DNA of 64,000 nucleotides from Apostichopus japonicus (lineage: Eukaryota; Echinodermata; Holothuroidea; Aspidochirotida; Stichopodidae). The first letter of the stretch is position 1; the number at the start of each line of letters is the position of its first letter. Positions 61,396 to 64,000 of this stretch are shown one piece after another. A model generated the notes under the pieces. The model had not been told where the DNA came from, did no database searches, and saw nothing but the letters and a program-made list of their open reading frames with translations. The translations under genes were made by a program, and so were the position numbers. Location: assembly GCF_037975245.1 (NCBI RefSeq), contig NC_092580.1, positions 29,477,501-29,541,500 of the forward strand, read 5' to 3'.

Positions 61396-62028
61396 GAGCT
61401 ACAAATGCGTCCTCGCATTTTCTATACCCAAAAACTAACTAACAATACAACAATTAATTAAAAATTGGTTCCTCTTAAAACAAATCACTTAATTTACAAT
61501 ATAAAGTGAGGGCAAGAACGTATGAGTTTAAGAACCAATCGTTTCAACTTGAGTAACTCCTAGTTACAGTACATTGTTTACCAAAAATAGCACGAAATAA
61601 GCATGAAAAGAAAATCAACTTACGTTTGATAAGAACATAAAGAAGGTAGTGAAAGAGGGTCCGTAAGTAAAATGTTAAACATAAAAATACGAAGTGTCCG
61701 TTCAAAAAGCACATAATTATCCACTTTTGTTCAATAAACAAAAACAAAATGCTGTGACACAAATGTTGTCCAAGTAAAAATAAATTTAAGTAACGAGAAT
61801 ACATGTGTCCATACAAAGAAACAACGTTTTGAAACAATTTTCCGTGATGGGTCTGGTTAACTTCGTTCCCGGCGATACTTTCGCTAATCATTCAAAACGG
61901 AATAAGCGTCCACAGAAAATTACAGGTTACGAAACCATGTATATAGAATGTTCTCTCCGGTATATAGAATAGAAAGAAATTATTTACAAAGTAACTGAAA
62001 GTTCGTTTCGCTGAAGGGTTGGTTGTCT
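61396..62028. other. 3' untranslated region of the Gypsy element
   Basis: AT-rich between the zinc-finger ORF stop and the primer tract. A 115-codon minus-strand ORF (61544-61891) is hydrophobic and AT-driven and has no recognised domain, so it is not called. Confidence 0.4.
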
Positions 62029-62640
62029 TTAAAATTTCTCTACAGTTACGTAGATCCTCCCATCCTGGAGTACCACCGTTGAAATCCTCTCCTTTGGTTG
62101 TCTGTCGTCGTTATTACCCACCATCGGTCTATTCGCATCTTCTATGGCCTTTTTTAGTACCTTGCGGGTCTGGTCTCCGTCGTTCGGCTGAGACAGGCTT
62201 CTTTTGAGTGGGGTTACCACTGGTGTTGGGGGAGTGTCCCTCTGCTCGATAGCTTCGTCCAAATGGTTTTCTTGCTGAAACTCCGTAGCCGAATGGGGTG
62301 ATCCAACGATAGTCTGAAGTGTAAGCCAATCTGGCCGCTGGACCCTGGGTGGAGATCGAGGTTTGGAGGTACTAGGCTCGTTAGGTTCCTTTAAGCCTAG
62401 GCTTACCTGCCTGGTGTCTTCCGATTTATGGCGACTACTCTTATGTCGAACCACGTCGGCCTTCTTATTAGACGAATAATCACATTCTTCACATCTAAAG
62501 AGTTTCCTGCCGTCCCCGTGTTTCTCCGCATAATGACGTTTCAGTTCACTGAGATCAGAGTAACGTCTTTTACAGTCTCTGCACTTGAATTCGGCTTCGT
62601 ATAAGTGAGACATTTTTAGTTGTTCCTGATGAAGATGCAA
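62029..62640 (-). CDS. Extra ORF of the Gypsy element: two C2H2 zinc fingers
   Basis: 203 residues, following integrase by about 160 bases in another frame, in the position where some Gypsy elements carry env. It has no signal peptide or membrane segment, so it is not an envelope. Two classical fingers fit C-X2-C-X12-H-X4-H: Cys20, Cys23, His36, His41 and Cys50, Cys53, His66, His71. The rest is rich in Pro, Ser, Arg and Glu, with a phosphoprotein-like middle (PRSPPRVQRPDW, TPPTPVVTPLKRS) and a short C-terminal hydrophobic stretch (VVLQDGRIYVTV). A second possible start is Met10. The role is unknown; DNA or RNA binding, chromatin targeting or transcription control are possible. It may come from a host zinc-finger gene. 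Confidence 0.75.
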   Translation of the reverse strand: MHLHQEQLKMSHLYEAEFKCRDCKRRYSDLSELKRHYAEKHGDGRKLFRCEECDYSSNKKADVVRHKSSRHKSEDTRQVSLGLKEPNEPSTSKPRSPPRVQRPDWLTLQTIVGSPHSATEFQQENHLDEAIEQRDTPPTPVVTPLKRSLSQPNDGDQTRKVLKKAIEDANRPMVGNNDDRQPKERISTVVLQDGRIYVTVEKF

Positions 62641-62800
62641 CCCGGAAATGACTGTGTGGAAGATCTAGCTGAAACTAGTGTACGGCATAGTGTCCGATGT
62701 TTTGTTTTTCATGCCACGGTGGAGGAAAGATAAAACCACTATGGTAGTCAACAAGGAGATCCACGGTGGTATTATCTTACGTAAGGCCAACGCGTCGACG

Positions 62801-64000
62801 CTACTGTTTTTGTAGATTTTCCACCTCGGTGACCGTTTGCTGAGGAGCTTCGCTGATCGAAGGCTTCCGTAACAACCACAGGGGCGGATCCTCTCCGATA
62901 TAAGGCTTCAGACGGTTGTGATGAACTACCTGCGGTTTCTTCTTAGGTCGCATTTTAACACGATATATGACATCTGAGAGTTTCTTCAGAATTTTTCCTG
63001 GCCCGTCCCAACGTTTCTGGAGTTTAGGGGAAATCCCTCTTTTCCTCTTGGTGTTTAGCAGCCATATCAAATCCCCCTGAGTAAACTCCTGGTTGTATGC
63101 ACCTTTATCGTGAAACTTCTTTTGTTTATCACTGGCTAGTTTTAGCTTCCCTCTTGCAATCTCATGTATTCTGTGCATGGTCTTATCTAACTCCAGTACA
63201 TATTTAGGGGTAGGCTTACGGGGACTGTCCGTCTCGTCGGGTAGCCTGGGGAGTTGGGCGCTTAACGGCAAGGTAACCATCCTTCCCAGCATGATTTCAG
63301 CCGGTGAAAACCTGGTGCTTTCATGCTCCGCGGAGCGATAAGCCATTAACAGGTACGGCAGCCACGCATCCCAGTCTTTCTGATTTTCACTTACAACAAG
63401 GGAGAGCATATCTTCTAGGGTCCGATTAAATCGCTCCACCATCCCGTCGGATTGTGGATGGAACGGTGTCGTCCTTGTCTTGTGAATGTCTAACAGTCGA
63501 CACATATGTTGGAATAGTTCGGATTCAAATTGTCGGCCCTGATCAGTGTGAAGTTCTTCGGGGACACCAAACCTGCAGATAAACTCTTCAACCAGTACCC
63601 TGGCGACAGTTTCGGCTTCCATGTCGGCTATCGCAAATGCTTCTGTCCATTTTGTGAAATAATCAGCTATGACAACGACGTACCGATTACCCCGACTCGA
63701 TACTGGGAGTGGTCCCATGATATCCATGGAGCAACGTTGTAGTACGTGTCCGGCGCCATACTGCTTTAAGGATGCATTGGCCTTTTTCCTAGGGCCCTTG
63801 CGTGAAGCGCATGCGTCACAGCTCTTACACCATTTCTCCACGTGGCCCCTATAACCACTCCAGTAATACAGTTCTCGGATACGTTTAAGAGTCTTCTTCG
63901 TCATAAAATGGCCTGAAAGCCTATGGTTATGGGACTTATCCAGGATTTCTTCTTGAATTTCTTTTGGGACTACCAGCTGATGCAGTTCGCTATCTCCCGC
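62801..64000 (-). CDS. Gypsy pol, integrase part (5' end outside the window)
   Basis: The integrase inserts the element DNA into the host genome. The open frame continues past the window edge, so this is the C-terminal end of a longer polyprotein. Domains in order: HHCC zinc-binding domain (H..H in SHNHRLSGHF, then CKSCDAC), RNase-H-like core with catalytic MDIMGPLP (Asp), LHTDQGRQFES (Asp) and HPQSDGMVERFNRTLED (Glu), then a GPY/F-type C-terminal module (KRWDGPGKILKKLSD..YRV). It ends in a hydrophilic tail with the stop at 62801-62803. The spacing between the second Asp and the Glu is 35, as in Ty3/Gypsy integrases. No chromodomain is seen after GPY/F. No frame break. Confidence 0.93.
   Translation of the reverse strand, partial: AGDSELHQLVVPKEIQEEILDKSHNHRLSGHFMTKKTLKRIRELYYWSGYRGHVEKWCKSCDACASRKGPRKKANASLKQYGAGHVLQRCSMDIMGPLPVSSRGNRYVVVIADYFTKWTEAFAIADMEAETVARVLVEEFICRFGVPEELHTDQGRQFESELFQHMCRLLDIHKTRTTPFHPQSDGMVERFNRTLEDMLSLVVSENQKDWDAWLPYLLMAYRSAEHESTRFSPAEIMLGRMVTLPLSAQLPRLPDETDSPRKPTPKYVLELDKTMHRIHEIARGKLKLASDKQKKFHDKGAYNQEFTQGDLIWLLNTKRKRGISPKLQKRWDGPGKILKKLSDVIYRVKMRPKKKPQVVHHNRLKPYIGEDPPLWLLRKPSISEAPQQTVTEVENLQKQ

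Larger units (their letters stand above)
60945..64000 (-). mobile_element. Gypsy (Ty3-type) LTR retrotransposon, 3' part, runs off the window
   Basis: Minus-strand order: pol (integrase seen), an extra zinc-finger ORF, a purine-rich primer tract, and the 3' LTR. It is inserted in reverse orientation to the receptor-like gene, presumably in an intron, because exon 5 ends with a donor site at 60273. Protease, reverse transcriptase, gag and the 5' LTR would be beyond 64000. The integrase frame is fully open, so the insertion looks young. Confidence 0.92.

Noticed and set aside
61544-61891. 115-codon minus-strand ORF between the zinc-finger ORF and the LTR
   Set aside because: AT-driven hydrophobic sequence with no signal peptide logic or domain; considered as an envelope remnant but nothing supports that.

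Overview
This 64 kb window reads as AT-rich nuclear DNA of an animal. It has spliced genes with GT/AG introns, no operons, LINE, LTR, Penelope, Harbinger and piggyBac-like elements, tRNA-derived SINEs and very long satellite arrays. The set of element families, a CYP2-type P450 and a possible IL-17-receptor-like ectodomain suggest a marine invertebrate deuterostome. Frequent TAGGCCTA palindromes make an echinoderm my best guess, but only a guess.

Layout. 1-3.2 kb: decayed tandem units with many G runs. 3.2-7.5 kb: short dispersed repeats, a tRNA-like SINE relic, a probable LTR fragment and a TATA-type promoter without a recognisable ORF. 7.54-11.32 kb: a full-length PIF/Harbinger transposon with terminal inverted repeats, a transposase gene and a divergently read Myb/SANT-like gene; each gene is broken by two one-base losses. 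11.4-14.3 kb: a 5'-truncated CR1-like LINE on the minus strand. 15.1-16.0 kb: a composite repeat with an outlying block of satellite A. 16.4-17.3 kb: a decayed second LINE. 19.2-26.67 kb: satellite A (about 43-bp unit). 26.67-33.0 kb: satellite B (11-bp unit, CpG-rich, nearly A-free on the plus strand), directly abutting satellite A.

36.1-39.6 kb: an apparently intact three-exon cytochrome P450 gene with all family motifs, a TATA box and a poly(A) signal. 40-49 kb: two copies of a tRNA-derived SINE with TA tails, TA microsatellites, a Penelope-like RT fragment and a piggyBac-like MITE with TTAA target duplications. 49.2-60.3 kb: the first five exons of a secreted or membrane protein, assembled here from splice signals and matching intron phases; its fold pattern resembles the outer domain of IL-17 receptors. 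The gene runs off the window. 60.9-64.0 kb: the 3' part of a Gypsy LTR retrotransposon inserted in reverse orientation, presumably in an intron of that gene, carrying an extra two-finger C2H2 ORF downstream of integrase.

The genes are independent; there is no operon or pathway logic. What shapes the window is repeat activity: two satellites make up over 20 % of it and at least nine mobile-element insertions are recognisable. The items most worth follow-up are the paired satellites with higher-order structure, the zinc-finger ORF in the Gypsy element, the receptor-like gene model, and the same-direction one-base losses in the Harbinger genes, which may be assembly errors rather than decay.
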